Assembly: GCF_003286085.1 (NCBI RefSeq)
Contig: NW_020825294.1
Location: 14,282,501-14,346,500, forward strand
Reading direction: 5' to 3'
DNA: 64,000 nucleotides
Source: Drosophila persimilis
Taxonomy: Eukaryota; Arthropoda; Insecta; Diptera; Drosophilidae
Made by a program: the position numbers and the translations under genes. The notes under the pieces were generated by a model. That model was not told the DNA's origin. It saw nothing but the letters and a program-made list of their open reading frames with translations, and searched no databases. Shown here piece after piece: positions 42,747 to 52,559 of this stretch (positions within the stretch are counted from its first letter, which is position 1; each line of letters begins with the position of its first letter).

Positions 42747-43073
42747 GTTAACACTTTATTTTCTTAGTCATCTCTAATGCCTTCTATAATTTCTGGGATA
42801 TTTGTTATCCACTTTCTTAAGTTAAACCCAACCTTATTAAACTACCGGGTTACTTCCTTTACATGTTTAGCATCCAGTATCGTGTCGGCACCTGTCCTCA
42901 GGTCGTCCATATAAAAATCATTCTTAATGATTTCCCTAATTGCTTGATTTTTGCAATTATCAGCTATTGCAACAAACACCCTGGTTGTTAAGTACGGTGC
43001 TGAAGCTGAACGTAACGGTTGTAAGTTTATAATCTTTTAACTTTTCGTTTGGGTTATCTCTCCAAATTATATG
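42747..43073 (-). pseudogene. BEL-B reverse transcriptase, catalytic part
   Basis: The minus strand reads HIIWRDNPNEKLKDYKLTTV, FVAIADNCKNQAIREIIKND, then the catalytic FYMDDLRTGADTILDA and FNLRKWITNIPEIIEGI. Stops are present (VTR*F and DD*EN). The reading continues at 27042 once BEL-T is removed. Upstream it is cut by the LOA-like element. Confidence 0.75.
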
Positions 43074-43084
43074 CAAATATTGTT

Positions 43085-43480
43085 GATTGTTGGCGTCCTC
43101 TTGGAGGCATCTTCCAGTAATGCCAGCACTGGCGCGCCCAGGTACTTCCTCCTTGCCCTTAAGAGAGCAGGACAGTGTCAGATGCGATGTTCCAGGGTTT
43201 CGGTTGCCCCAGGTTCGTCACATTTCCTACAACTGTCTCTGTTTGTGATGTCTAGCTTTGTTGCATGCGCCGCAGCCAGGCAATGGCCCGTTAATATTCC
43301 CACTAATAGTCTGCAGTCCTTCCGTGGTAGGTGCAGCAGGTAGTGGCTGAGTTTATCATTGCGGTCCTTGCACATGATTTTCGAGGTTCTGCAGGCGGTG
43401 GTAATCCTCCATCTACTTTCGGTTTGTGATCCGGCCTGTTTTTCTAGATCGCTTTGCAATGTTCTAAGGGAGACAGGCAC
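43085..43480 (-). pseudogene. LOA-like ORF2, C-terminal region
   Basis: MCKDRNDKLSHYLLHLPR, LLVGILTGHCLAAAHATKL and the motif CRKCDEPGATETLEH (CxxC...H) followed in another frame by RRKYLGAPVLALLEDA. This is the usual C-terminal end after RNase H in LOA/I-type LINEs. Confidence 0.65.
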
Positions 43481-43521
43481 GTTCTCGGTTCTCGTATTCG
43501 CCAGCCCGACGCCTTCCTTAG

Positions 43522-44250
43522 CTAGTACGTCCGCCGTCTCGTTTCCTTCGATGCCCTGGTGGCTGGGAACCCAACCCGCACTGACTTTGTCGTGCTTAGG
43601 GTATCTAGTGGCTCCCTCCTCGCCAAGACACTTCTGGAACTGACCGCGGACGCTTGCATAGATATTATCGCCGCTTGGCTGTCGACGAATAGGTTGACCG
43701 CATCGTGTGCTCTTTCAGTGAGAAGAGCGACCTCTGCTGCTTTCCTGATGGCAAAAACCTCTGCCTGGAATATGCTACAACGGTCCTGTAGCTTATATGA
43801 CAGCCTTATCTCAGGGTCTGTACAGTATAGGCCAGCTCCTACTCCTCCTTCCATCTTGGAGCCGTCTGTGTATATATTGAGGTGCTCAGCTCGGTCCCTT
43901 CCAATTTTCCAGTCTTCAGGTCCCAAAGATGCGGTTGTTTTTACGTAGAGGCATGTTTGGGGGGTCATGTAATCAGTTGATCTGGTCATTTCCCTTCCCA
44001 CTCGCGTATCTCCCTGAGTGTTCGTTCCATTAGTGAGCTGAGGGTCGATGGGCAAACACCCGTAATAAGTATGCTTATGTTGTCTGCATAAGCTGTTATT
44101 ATTGGGACCTTCCTTTCGTATCTCTTGATGAGGTCGTCGACCACCAGATTCCACAGGAGGGGCGACAGGACTCCACCCTGGGGTGTGCCTCTGTGTGCCT
44201 CTTTCACCATGGAAGCGGTGCCCCACTCTAATTGCACCCGTCTGCAACCT
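43522..44250 (-). pseudogene. LOA-like reverse transcriptase remnant and RNase H
   Basis: One frame holds TPQGGVLSPLLWNLVVDDL and TAYADNISILITGV, where the second catalytic Asp is changed to Asn (YADN). The other holds RNase H: LNIYTDGSKMEGGVGAGLYC (first Asp), CSIFQAEVFAIRKAAEV (Glu) and AVNLFVDSQAAIISM (second Asp). The palm between REIREW and EMTRS is deleted. Confidence 0.8.
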
Positions 44251-44259
44251 AGGAGGTTA

Positions 44260-44656
44260 CTTGTTCCTCGGTTGTTAGGTCCTGGTGCTCTTCGGCATCA
44301 GCGACCTCGGTGCAATGTTCCGAGGATTAGGGGAAATGTTCCTCCATTAGTGCTGTTAGGGCTTCATCACTGCCCTCTGCCCACTGTCCGTCATTTTTAA
44401 TTGGCTTTAATTGGCTTTGTATGGTAGGCTGCTTAGAGAGCAGCTTCCGTAGCCGTGCGGTTTCTGGTACTTTCTCGATGTTGGAGCAGAATGTCCTCCA
44501 CGAGTTCCGTTGTGCTTTACGTATTTTCTTCTTGTAGCTCCTGAGTAGGAGTCTGTGCTCCTCCCCGACGTTTTCTATATATAGATTAGACCTATATATA
44601 TATAGATAGACCTCTATCATTGATGTCGGTGCTTCCCCACACATTGTGGTTGGCAT
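44260..44656 (-). pseudogene. LOA-like ORF2 linker between endonuclease and RT
   Basis: HRLLLRSYKKKIRKAQRNSW, RTFCSNIEKVPETARLRKLL and DEALTALMEEHFP correspond to the spacer before the RT domain. A short AT-rich inverted sequence (TATATATAGATTAGACC / TATATATATAGATAGACC) at about 44575-44612 interrupts the frame after the endonuclease. Confidence 0.65.
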
Positions 44657-45127
44657 TGGCGTCCGTCCCGATGACGAGTTGATAGTTTTCGGTGCCGGCT
44701 TCTGTCACCAGGCTCCTGAGTTCGTCGGGTGGTGCGGGTCTGTCGTGAGCCATGTAGCAGGAAGCCACCAGAAGGCGCTTTTCCTCACTTTCCAGCATCA
44801 CAACCGTCAGGTCATCCGTGCTGTAATGAGACATAAGGTAAGCATGGATTCCCTTTCGTACGAGTACGACGGTTCTGTTCTTGCTTACAAGTTGTGATTT
44901 AAGGACTTTAGCCCGGCCACTGAATTGCCTGTCGCAATCCAGGGCTCCTGGACTAGAGCTATGTCGGCGAACCCTTGCTCCATTTCGATGAGGAGCTCCG
45001 CCGACGCTGCCTTGCTTTTATGCAAGTTGAGCTGCAGCACACTCAGCATGGGTGGCTGGCTCACTTGCATCCGACGTGATGACTGGGCGGCCTCCACGAT
45101 GGACTCGAGACCTAAGTCCTTTTCCAC
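44592..45127 (-). pseudogene. LOA-like apurinic-type endonuclease
   Basis: LSVLQLNLHKSKAASAELL and DIALVQEPWIATG form the N-terminal part (N, QE catalytic residues). LLVASCYMAHDRPAPPDELR and LVIGTDANANHNVWGSTD contain the conserved GD/GTDxNAxH block. The two parts are in different frames. Function in the LINE cycle is target DNA nicking. Confidence 0.8.
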
Positions 45128-46229
45128 CTCGCCTGCCTGCAGGGTATGCGCGTCCTTGTCCTCAGGGTGGCGCTACCCATGCCCCACGCCATCTTCCCGA
45201 ACTTGGGGTATAGCAGATCCTCTGCTTCCTTGTTTATTTGGAGGATCACACATTGGCCCCCCTCGTTGGGTAGTGGGCTACCAATGTGAAGGATCCTCCA
45301 ATCGGCCGTTGACACGTCCGCGTTTTGCCGCTGAAGGAGCTTCAGCGCTCGGTCCCCCTGGATTGTGATGGGGAAGAGTACCTTCGCCTTAGGCTTGGAC
45401 GGGATAAGCTCCCGGTCCACAACCTCCAGCTTGGCCCCCTCCCACACCGCCTCCAGTTGGCAGACCGTACGCGTCAGCCACCTTAGGGTTGGATCATCAT
45501 TGCACTTCAGGATCTTAACCCCATTTAGCCACCCAGCACCATCGAACGTGGGCATTGGGGCCACGGGGTCTTCCTCCATCTGTGCAAAAAGTGCGTCGAC
45601 GAGACGCGCGTGCACCAGCTTCCACTGTGCCGCTGACATCCTGCCGTTTTCCTCGCTGCGGTCGATGAGTGCCACTTCTTGGTCGCATTCGGTGGAGGGG
45701 CTGCACTCTTGGGCCCGCGTTGCCGCTTGCTCGCTGGAGTGTCCTTAATGGCACTCTCAGTCGAGCGTTGCCTCTTGGTGGCCATCATCTCCTCCACCTT
45801 TTTGGCATATTCGCCATTCGACGCCCTCATCTGTGGCATCTGAGCATAATGTAGCCGACCCTCCTCTACTCTCTGCTCGGCACAGGCTAGCTTGACCTTC
45901 TCCTCCTGGGAGATGTCTGCTTTACCTTGCAGCCGGCTTTTGATGTTGAGGGCCGCTTTGTATTGCGCTTTGGCCTTCATCCCCTCCTTGGAACGCTTCG
46001 GCCCTTCCCTACGCAGGGAGCTGGTGCCTGGTTCCGGCGAGCGGAGAAGGCTCTCTTCATCCGTCCTGCTTAGAGAGAGCACGCTCTCCAGATCCGTGTC
46101 TGTATCGACTACGGCATCTGTGCGGCTCAACTTGCAGGCTACGGAGTGAGTTGTTTTTGTTGTTGTTGACTTTGAATCGGGAAGACGCCGGACCATAGCC
46201 TTAGCTAGACACTGCATTACCCCGGACAA
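45112..46229 (-). pseudogene. LOA-like ORF1 (gag-like) protein
   Basis: Two overlapping frames: 46229-45525 is lysine/serine-rich with DTDTDLESVLSLSRTDEESL and NIKSRLQGKADISQEEKVKL. 45675-45112 holds WKLVHARLVDALFAQMEED, DDPTLRWLTRTVCQLEAVWE and WRILHIGSPLPNEGGQCVIL, a folded region of the DUF4780 kind seen in fly LINEs. A frameshift lies near 45600. No zinc knuckles were seen. Confidence 0.7.
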
Positions 46230-46273
46230 AGCAAGCGACAGTGCATTACCCTTGTCCGGGGTAATGCAGTGTC
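46208..46273 (-). repeat. Perfect 22-bp inverted repeat at the 5' end of the LOA-like element
   Basis: GACACTGCATTACCCCGGAC plus AA at 46208-46229 is exactly complementary to 46252-46273, with a 22-nt loop. The transcript of the element would form a strong stem-loop in its 5' UTR. Confidence 0.9.
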
Positions 46274-46329
46274 CATTGCCCAGCCGGCACCCTCGTGGAG
46301 TGTTCAGCTAGAGGATTCTCGCCAGCCGC

Positions 46330-46720
46330 CGCCACAATAAATTTATCACCTTTTGATTTGGTGCAACCGGATATAATCCATCAGTTTCGGAAGAATAATT
46401 GCTTCAATCACAAGTTTTTACCGATAAGGTAAATTTGTGTACTTTGAAGAGCAAGAGTCTGTAGATGACACTCCACTTACCTCGGTGTTCGCTCGTTTTC
46501 GTGCTAAGTTTAATATTTGCGCAGCTTCTTCTGAAATTATGGTACATTGCGACCCACAATCAATGAGAGCTCTAAGCCTTTGACAGCCACCATTTCTTGA
46601 CCTTACTTTTATAAGTGCTGTGACTAAGAACGCTTGTTCTTTTGTTAAGCAAGTGTTAACATTTTCCCTCTTTTCGTAGGGAATATGGAGCATCGTATGA
46701 TGAGGTTTTTTACAAATCAC
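46330..46720 (-). pseudogene. BEL-B protease (peptidase A17-like)
   Basis: RLRALIDCGSQCTIISEEAA contains the catalytic Asp in the form D-C-G-S, then QILNLARKRANTEVSGV. It continues in another frame as KLVIEAIILPKLMDYIRLHQ. An N-terminal ICKKPHHTMLH precedes it. Cys instead of Ser/Thr after the Asp is also seen in some BEL proteases. Confidence 0.75.
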
Positions 46721-47520
46721 ACATAAAATTTCTTATACATATCATGCTTACAGCATTTTGTGCAAGGGCGCTGTTTTTTAATAAACTGGCCTCTATCTAT
46801 CGGACTCATTTCATTCAACTTATAGCAGTGAATTATGGTATGTCCTGCCATTTTACATAGCGGACAATTTTCTTTTATTTTACCACATTGCACTACTTTT
46901 TTCAACGGTTCCAATTCTTTATCCTGCGACGTGTAAAGAGAATGTACCGATGTTCTAAAAATTCCATTACATCTGGCAATGCTTGGATCTCTTTTGTCAT
47001 TTTTAAATGACTTTGATATAATTGTAAGGTATCTTTGTTGAACATTTTCAACACTATGTGCGCGAAAATCACATCACTTCTTCTGTTAATTGTGCCTTTA
47101 ATTTGATTAAAAGTATTGAATCATTTATAGAATCAGAAAACCATTTAATATGTTTCGCTGAATCGTGATCTAATATTGGTAAGTCTAGTAAACGATTCAG
47201 CTGATCTGAAAAAATTTTTCGTTTATTTTCATACCGCTTGGTCAGCAATTCCCAAGCGTCATTATAATTCTCCAGCGGCCCAGTTAAAAGGTGAGCTACC
47301 ATACTCCGTGCCTCACCCTTTATCGCGATTTTCAAATAATTGAATTTTAGAGATGTACTCAGACTATCTCGTTGAAGCTGTCGTTTGTTTCATAGCTATG
47401 ATTAAACTTCTCAATTTTTGAGCTCAGTTTTTTACTGAGGAACTCAATTTTTTCCTTTCTCATTCTACACTCTCCCATTTTAGCCTGATCAAACCTCTGC
47501 ATGGTTTGCTCTAAATGTGT
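46717..47520 (-). pseudogene. BEL-B gag, main part
   Basis: HLEQTMQRFDQAKMGECRMR lies next to the solo LTR. KGEARSMVAHLLTGPLENYN, AWELLTKRYENKRKIFSDQL and LLDLPILDHDSAKHIKWF are DUF1759-type capsid sequence. Knuckles follow as CPLCKMAGHTIIHC and CTKCCKHDM. Frames change several times. The reading continues across the solo LTR into 48882-49095. Confidence 0.75.
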
Positions 47521-48877
47521 TGTAAGGAAGTTCTCAGGCCGAGGCTCAGGCTCCTCAGTCTGTCTCAGGGCCCGGTCCTTCCACACAGCAAAATTTGTTG
47601 TGTGAGGACCTAAGGGGAGAGCCGTTCGTGGCGAAAGCGCACCCGTGGGGTGGATCGAGGCGTGGGTGAACCCGTGCTTGGGGAGCTGCAGGGACGTGCG
47701 TTGGGGGTCATGCGTGGCGGGAGAAGGGGTTTGGGTCATGGGTCGGAAGGGTATTGGAGAGGGGAGCCCAGCTTAGCAGATGCCGCATGATCCACGACTC
47801 ACATCTGCGTCGCCGGGTCCCCAGGGCGAGGGTGTAGGAGAGGGAACCCAGCTTTGCGGATGCCGCGTGAATCCACGACTCACATCCAGCATCGCCGGGT
47901 CCCCAGGGGAGAAAGGTATGGGAAAGGGAAGTCCAGTTTGGTGGATGCCGCATGATCCACGACTCACATCCACTTCGCCGGGACCCCAGGGAAGAGTGGG
48001 GGAGGGGGGAGGGACTCCTACGGGCGAAAGTTCGGAAACCGGTGGGTTGAGGTGGGTGTCTTTATTGTGGGGGAATACGACAAAAATATCATAAACACCA
48101 TGTGGATATCGTTTTCATTTAACATTTTGGGAAACTTCTGCTCCTGAGCTTACACCCTGCCTACTGCACCGATCTATCCCCCCCAGAGCTCACATACGTG
48201 AAGTGGCTCACCCTTGTTTTCCCTTCTTTGGGTCCTGCGGCGGGTCCTCGTAACGGTGGTCACGGCTTATTTTTTCACTTCTCGCGGGGTCGGGGCACTG
48301 TTTATTTTTTACAACCGTTCTGGCTCAGCCCTCGGAGATCACTCCCGAGCCTGTCCCGTGCTGGACCGTGCCAGGCCTCTGCTTTTCTTTTTCGCAGCTT
48401 CTCTGCCGCTTCGCTGCTGCGCAGCTTTCGGCTGCCGGCCTCGGCTCGGGGGTGTCAGCATGGTTCGCCTTCGGCTGTCTCTCTCGGCTGCGTGGGCGTA
48501 AGACCGATCGACGGCTTCTCTGCCGCTTCGCTCTCCTCATGCTGGCTCTCTTTGCTGCGTGGCCGTAGTATGCGTCTCTCTTTCGTGTTGGTTCTCTGAG
48601 CTGCGTGGCCGTAGTATGCGTCTCTCTTCCGGGTTGGTTCTCTTAATTCTACTACTAAGTAAAAAGGCGTCACTATTTGGGGTTCTCTTAGCCTATTTCT
48701 TACTTTAATTTGCGAAAATAAGGATTCAGTGTCGTCTATGTTATAATAATAATAATAGTAGTAATAAAAATGAGGTAGTAATGAGATAATAATGAGATAA
48801 TAAGCCCCCCCGGGGCTGTCCCTTCAGGGGATGGTGTTGTGGTCAGGTTTTTTTTTGTGGAGGCTTATGCCTTCACA
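47521..48877. repeat. Solo LTR A (gypsy-type, 1.36 kb)
   Basis: It begins TGTAAGGAAGTTCTCAGGCC and ends GGAGGCTTATGCCTTCACA, and is flanked by GTGT on both sides (47517-47520 and 48878-48881). A diverged second copy lies at 49787-51183. TG...CA ends with a 4-bp duplication fit a gypsy-superfamily LTR. No internal region is present. Three ~80-85 bp tandem units around GATGCCGC at 47779, 47859 and 47944 lie inside. ORFs in it are incidental; its orientation is not determined. Confidence 0.8.
47779..47995. repeat. Three-unit tandem repeat inside solo LTR A
   Basis: Units start with GATGCCGCATGATCCACGAC and contain CTCACATC and CGCCGGGTCCCCAGGG, spaced 80 and 85 bp apart. Confidence 0.85.
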
Positions 48878-48881
48878 GTGT

Positions 48882-49095
48882 CCTCAGGTTTTCCACTATT
48901 CTGTCGATTTCCTCAGATACTTTTTCTATGCTATTGTCAATTTTGGGCTCTCTGTCTTCCTTTAAAGTTCCAGTCTCCACTGTTTGTAACTTTGTTATTT
49001 CTGGTCAAATGACCAGCTTCGATCTTCTTAATCTCCTTTGCTATCGAGGCTTGAGCCTCTAATAGCTTAATTATTTGTTCCGATAACATCTTACT
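48882..49095 (-). pseudogene. BEL-B gag, N-terminal part
   Basis: MLSEQIIKLLEAQASIAKEI starts at about 49092 and, after a frame change, KEDREPKIDNSIEKVSEEID and RIVENLRT run straight into HLEQTMQRF at 47515 when the solo LTR is removed. Confidence 0.7.
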
Positions 49096-49476
49096 TTAAT
49101 TTGTTACTTAATTAGGCTTAACAAAACAAATTTAAAATATCTGACTTAGCTGATGAATTCTGCTCCTGCTGTTGTTGTTACTGCTGCTGATGTCGTTGTC
49201 GCTACTGCTGGTGTTGCCTCTGCTTATGTCGCTGTAGCTATTGTCACTGCTGCTGATGTCGATGCTGCAGAAGTCGCTGTCGCTGATATCGCTGCCGTTA
49301 TTGTTGCAGTGGGCACACAGAAACCAATATTTATTTATTTTTTTTTTTTTACAATCACAGTTATTTGCCACCTTTTTTTCAATTTCTAACCATTAAGAAC
49401 TATTGATGTTTCGGATTATTATTTTTTTCTTTCGATTTTCCGGCCTCGAAAACTCCACCGTTGCGAAAAATTTTTA
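49096..49476 (-). other. BEL-B leader, proximal part, with trinucleotide-like repeat
   Basis: No recognisable protein. 49153-49312 is a degenerate run of GCT/GTC-type triplets on the plus strand (Ser/Asp-rich on the minus strand: DISSSDNSYSDIS). The leader resumes at 54694 beyond the DINE/gypsy insertion. Confidence 0.6.
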
Positions 49477-49588
49477 TTTTACCCGACACTCAAAATGAGT
49501 ATTGGGGTATATTAGATTTGTGGTAGAAATGGATGTGTGTAACGTCCAGAAGGAATCGTTTCCGACCCCATAAAGTATATATATATTA
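49477..49588 (+). repeat. DINE-like element copy 5, 5' fragment
   Basis: TTTTACCCGACACTCAAAAT, GAGTATTGGGGTATATTAGA and ACGTCCAGAAGGAATCGTTTCCGACCCCATAAAGTATATA. It is cut at about 49588 by gypsy-M. The matching 3' end of the same copy is at 54646-54693. Confidence 0.75.
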
Positions 49589-49599
49589 GCTTTTTTTCT

Positions 49600-49786
49600 G
49601 TTACCTATCCATTGTTTTATGTTTTTGATACACCAAAGACGTTGTAATTTTTTAAAACTTTTTCGATTACATAGTGGTATTTGTTTTTTGGGGATTAATT
49701 TTTTAGATACTCCCACTGTGCAATCAAAATTTTTAGCCGTCACATAATCTCCTTCCTTGTACTCCTTAGGTTTCTTTAAGCTCATG
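49600..49786 (-). pseudogene. Gypsy-M integrase, C-terminal part
   Basis: SLKKPKEYKEGDYVTAKNFD and CTVGVSKKLIPKKQIPL followed by RLWCIKNIKQWI match the C-terminal DNA-binding part of gypsy/mdg3-type integrases (Y-x-x-GD-x-V, KLIPK). It continues from KNSSRVQNKQYDM at 51190 across solo LTR B. Confidence 0.75.
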
Positions 49787-51183
49787 TGTAAGAAAGTTCT
49801 CAGGCCGAGGTACAGCTTCTCAGTCTGTCCAGGGCCCGGTCCTTCCACACAGCAAAATTTGTTGTGTGAGGACCTAAGGGGAGAGCCGTTCGCAGCGAAA
49901 GCGCACCCGTGGGGTGGATCGAGGCGCGGGTGAACCTGTGCTTGGGGAGCTGCAGGGACGTGCGTTGGGGGTCATGCGAGGCGTGAGGAGGGGGTTTGGG
50001 TAATGGGTCGGAAGGGTAGTGGAGAGGGGAGCCCAGCTTAGCAGATGCCGCATGATCCACGACTCACATCTGCGTCGCCGGGTCCCCAGGGCGAGGGTGT
50101 AGGAGAGGGAACCCAGCTTTGCGGATGCCGCGTGAATCCACGACTCACATCCAGCATCGCCGGGTCCCCAGGGGAGACAGGTATGGGAAAGGGAAGCCCT
50201 GCTTGGTGGATGCCGCATGATCCACGACTCACATCCCCTTCGCCGGGCCCCCAGGGAATAGGGAAGAGAGGGGGTGGGGCTGAGGGACTCCTACGGGCGA
50301 ATGTTCTGAAACCAGTGGGTTGAGGTGGGTGTCTTTATTGTGGGGGGAATAAATGACAAAAATTTACAACATTTTTGGGAAACTTCTGGTTCTGTGCGTA
50401 CACCCTGCCTACTGCACCGATCTATCGCCCCCAGAGCTCACATACGTGAGGTGGCTCACCCTTGCTTTCCCTTCCTTGGGTCCGGCGGCCGGTCCTCGTC
50501 ACGTCGGTGGCTTCCTTTGCACACCGCGGTCACAGCTGGTTTTTTATTCACCGCGTGCGGCTTATTGCGTACACGGCGCGGTCACGGCTAGTTTTCAAAT
50601 CTATTTTGGCTTCCGCCGCACAACCGGTCTGGCTCAGCCCTCGGAGATCACTCCCGAGCCTGGCCCGCGCTGGACCGTGCCAGGCCTCTGCTTTACCTTT
50701 TGCAGCTTCTCTGCCGCTTCGTGGCTGCGCAGCTTTCGGCTGTCGGCCTCGGCTGCGTGGGCGATCGGCGGCTTCTCTGCCGCTTCGCTCTCTTGCATGC
50801 TGTTCCTTTGCGTTCGGCCGTTCTCTCTCTTGCTTTGGCTGCGTGGGTGTAAGAGCGATCGGCGAGTCTCTTTGTTTCCTTCTCTTCCATGTCGGCTCTC
50901 TTTGCTGCGTGGCCGTAGTAGGCGTCTCTCTTTCGTGTTGTCTCTTCGCTGCTAATAAGTAAAGCGCCTCACTATTTTAGGGGTTTTCTTAGCCTATTTC
51001 TTATTTTAATTGGGGAAACTAAGGATTCATTGTTCGTTGTCTAAGTAATACTAATTATAATGGAAGTACTAAGAATCGGATAAAAAGTGATAATGAAATA
51101 ATGAAATTAGATAACAAGCCGTCGGGGCGGTCCCTCCAGGGGATGGTGTCGTGGTCAGTGTTGTGGAGGCTTATGCCTTTACA
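49787..51183. repeat. Solo LTR B (gypsy-type, 1.40 kb)
   Basis: It begins TGTAAGAAAGTTCTCAGGCC and ends GGAGGCTTATGCCTTTACA, with CATG on both sides (49783-49786 and 51184-51187). It belongs to the same family as 47521-48877 and has the same three tandem units (starts at 50044, 50124, 50209; spacing 80 and 85 bp). Confidence 0.8.
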
Positions 51184-51189
51184 CATGTC

Positions 51190-51546
51190 ATATTGCTTAT
51201 TTTGAACTCTTGAGCTATTTTTCGCCGCTTTATCTCTTAATTCTGTTACATCTTTGTTTTCTTGTACTTAATTTAACTCTTCTAGTTTTTCTTTAAATTC
51301 GTCTACAACTTTTCCTCTCTGTTCTTTGTCAAGTAAATGTTTACAAGGCACTTGCTTTGTGCTCCTGTGCTGTGTGTTCTTTATAGCATGTTTTACTTTG
51401 TCTATCACTGCATCCCAATGTATACCCTTTTCTGATTCTCCTAATTTCGCTATCATTGACCGAAAGCTTCTATTGACTATTTCCACCTGACCATTTGCTT
51501 GAGGCGATCCTGTAGCAATTTTAATGTGTTTGTTAGTCTCTCTCAT
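51190..51546 (-). pseudogene. Gypsy-M integrase core, partial
   Basis: IKIATGSPQANGQVEIVNRS and FRSMIAKLGESEKGIHWDAV include the catalytic Glu (GQVE). After TKQVPCKHLLDKEQRGKV a stop follows at EELN*. The frame then leads to the solo LTR B insertion point. The Asp blocks are absent. Confidence 0.75.
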
Positions 51547-51890
51547 GAACTCGTCGAATTCGTTTGATGTGAAGCAACTCCCTTTATATGAAAATAATGC
51601 ATTTGGGTTTGCTGTATGACTTTAGAGCAGTCTTTTAACGAAACGTGAACTCTCGTATAATCATTGCTCTTATTGTGGAGTCTTGAACCGTTTTCTTTAT
51701 AAATATATGCGAAACCTGCGTAATGCGTAAATAATGGCCATTGTTTCCTGCTCAAAGCTGTGATATTTTGATGCCGCTTCAGTTGTTCGCTTAGAAAAAT
51801 AAAAAATTGGATGCAGTTTTCCGTCGTCTTTCTTTTGAAGTAACAGTGCCCCGAAGCCAAAAGCGCTTGCATCACAGTGCATTTCTACAT
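51543..51890 (-). pseudogene. Gypsy-M RNase H
   Basis: HCDASAFGFGALLLQKKDDG, LHPIFYFSKRTTEAASKYHS and FEQETMAIIYALRRFRIYL cover the first Asp and the Glu of RNase H and are typical of gypsy pol. A second frame continues for a short way. The catalytic RT upstream is missing. Confidence 0.75.
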
Positions 51891-52559
51891 AAATCGTCTA
51901 CAGTTTGGTCGTCGCAACTAGAACTTGAACCAGTTGGACTGCGGAGTTGGTATCCTACGGTTCGCAAAGGAGGATCTGAAGACACGGCGACAGCCTCTGA
52001 TGATTGCGATGGGAAATGAGTGACAGGCAGTACTATTTCTGATACTGAATTTTATTAAACAAATGCATATCCTTATATAGTTAGCAGTGGTACTCTTATT
52101 TTATGGGAAGGAACGCATAGGTTCCTTTTGAGTGTTTTTTTTTTAGATAGGGTGCACTTACTCTGTGCGGGTGTTACATTTCAGTGCACTTACTTAGGTA
52201 CTTGGCAGCAATAAAATAAAGTAAATAGTTTATTGCTTGATCCTTTTTGGTGGGTTCGAGTTTACAAGTGCTATTGTATATTCTTAGTTGCTAATGTAAT
52301 TTTCGTGTCGTCATATTCATTCACATGAAGTGACATGGACAATTGTATTTATGAGTATTTGCGTATGAGAGTGCACTGTATATTCTGTAATATTAATTAA
52401 TTATATGTCTGTGACTGAACACACTGCTAATGGCGTTTTCAGACCCTGCGGCATTCTGAAGAATGGTCCTAAAGGTGTCACGAACGATGTATATTTTATT
52501 GAGGGGTATGGGATAGTTGTCCTTAATCAAAGTCTTGTAATGTTGGTATGATCGATTAA

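Larger units (their letters stand above)
43074..46318 (-). mobile_element. LOA-clade-like non-LTR retrotransposon, copy 2
   Basis: The minus-strand order is 5' hairpin region, ORF1, endonuclease, linker, partial RT, RNase H and C-terminal Cys/His region. The RT palm is lost in two deletions: one near 44255 removes the RT start, and one near 43998 removes about 540 bp after REIREW (compared with copy 1). It sits in BEL-B between protease and RT, where about 1 kb of BEL-B is missing. No poly(A) tail or target duplication could be identified. Confidence 0.8.

Noticed and set aside
47708..48673. Several ORFs in the solo LTRs
   Set aside because: They read through GC-rich tandem repeats in multiple frames on both strands and are not shared as proteins between the two LTR copies.
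47779..50310. CRISPR-like array
   Set aside because: The three ~80-85 bp units are whole-unit tandem repeats without unique spacers, in an insect retroelement LTR.
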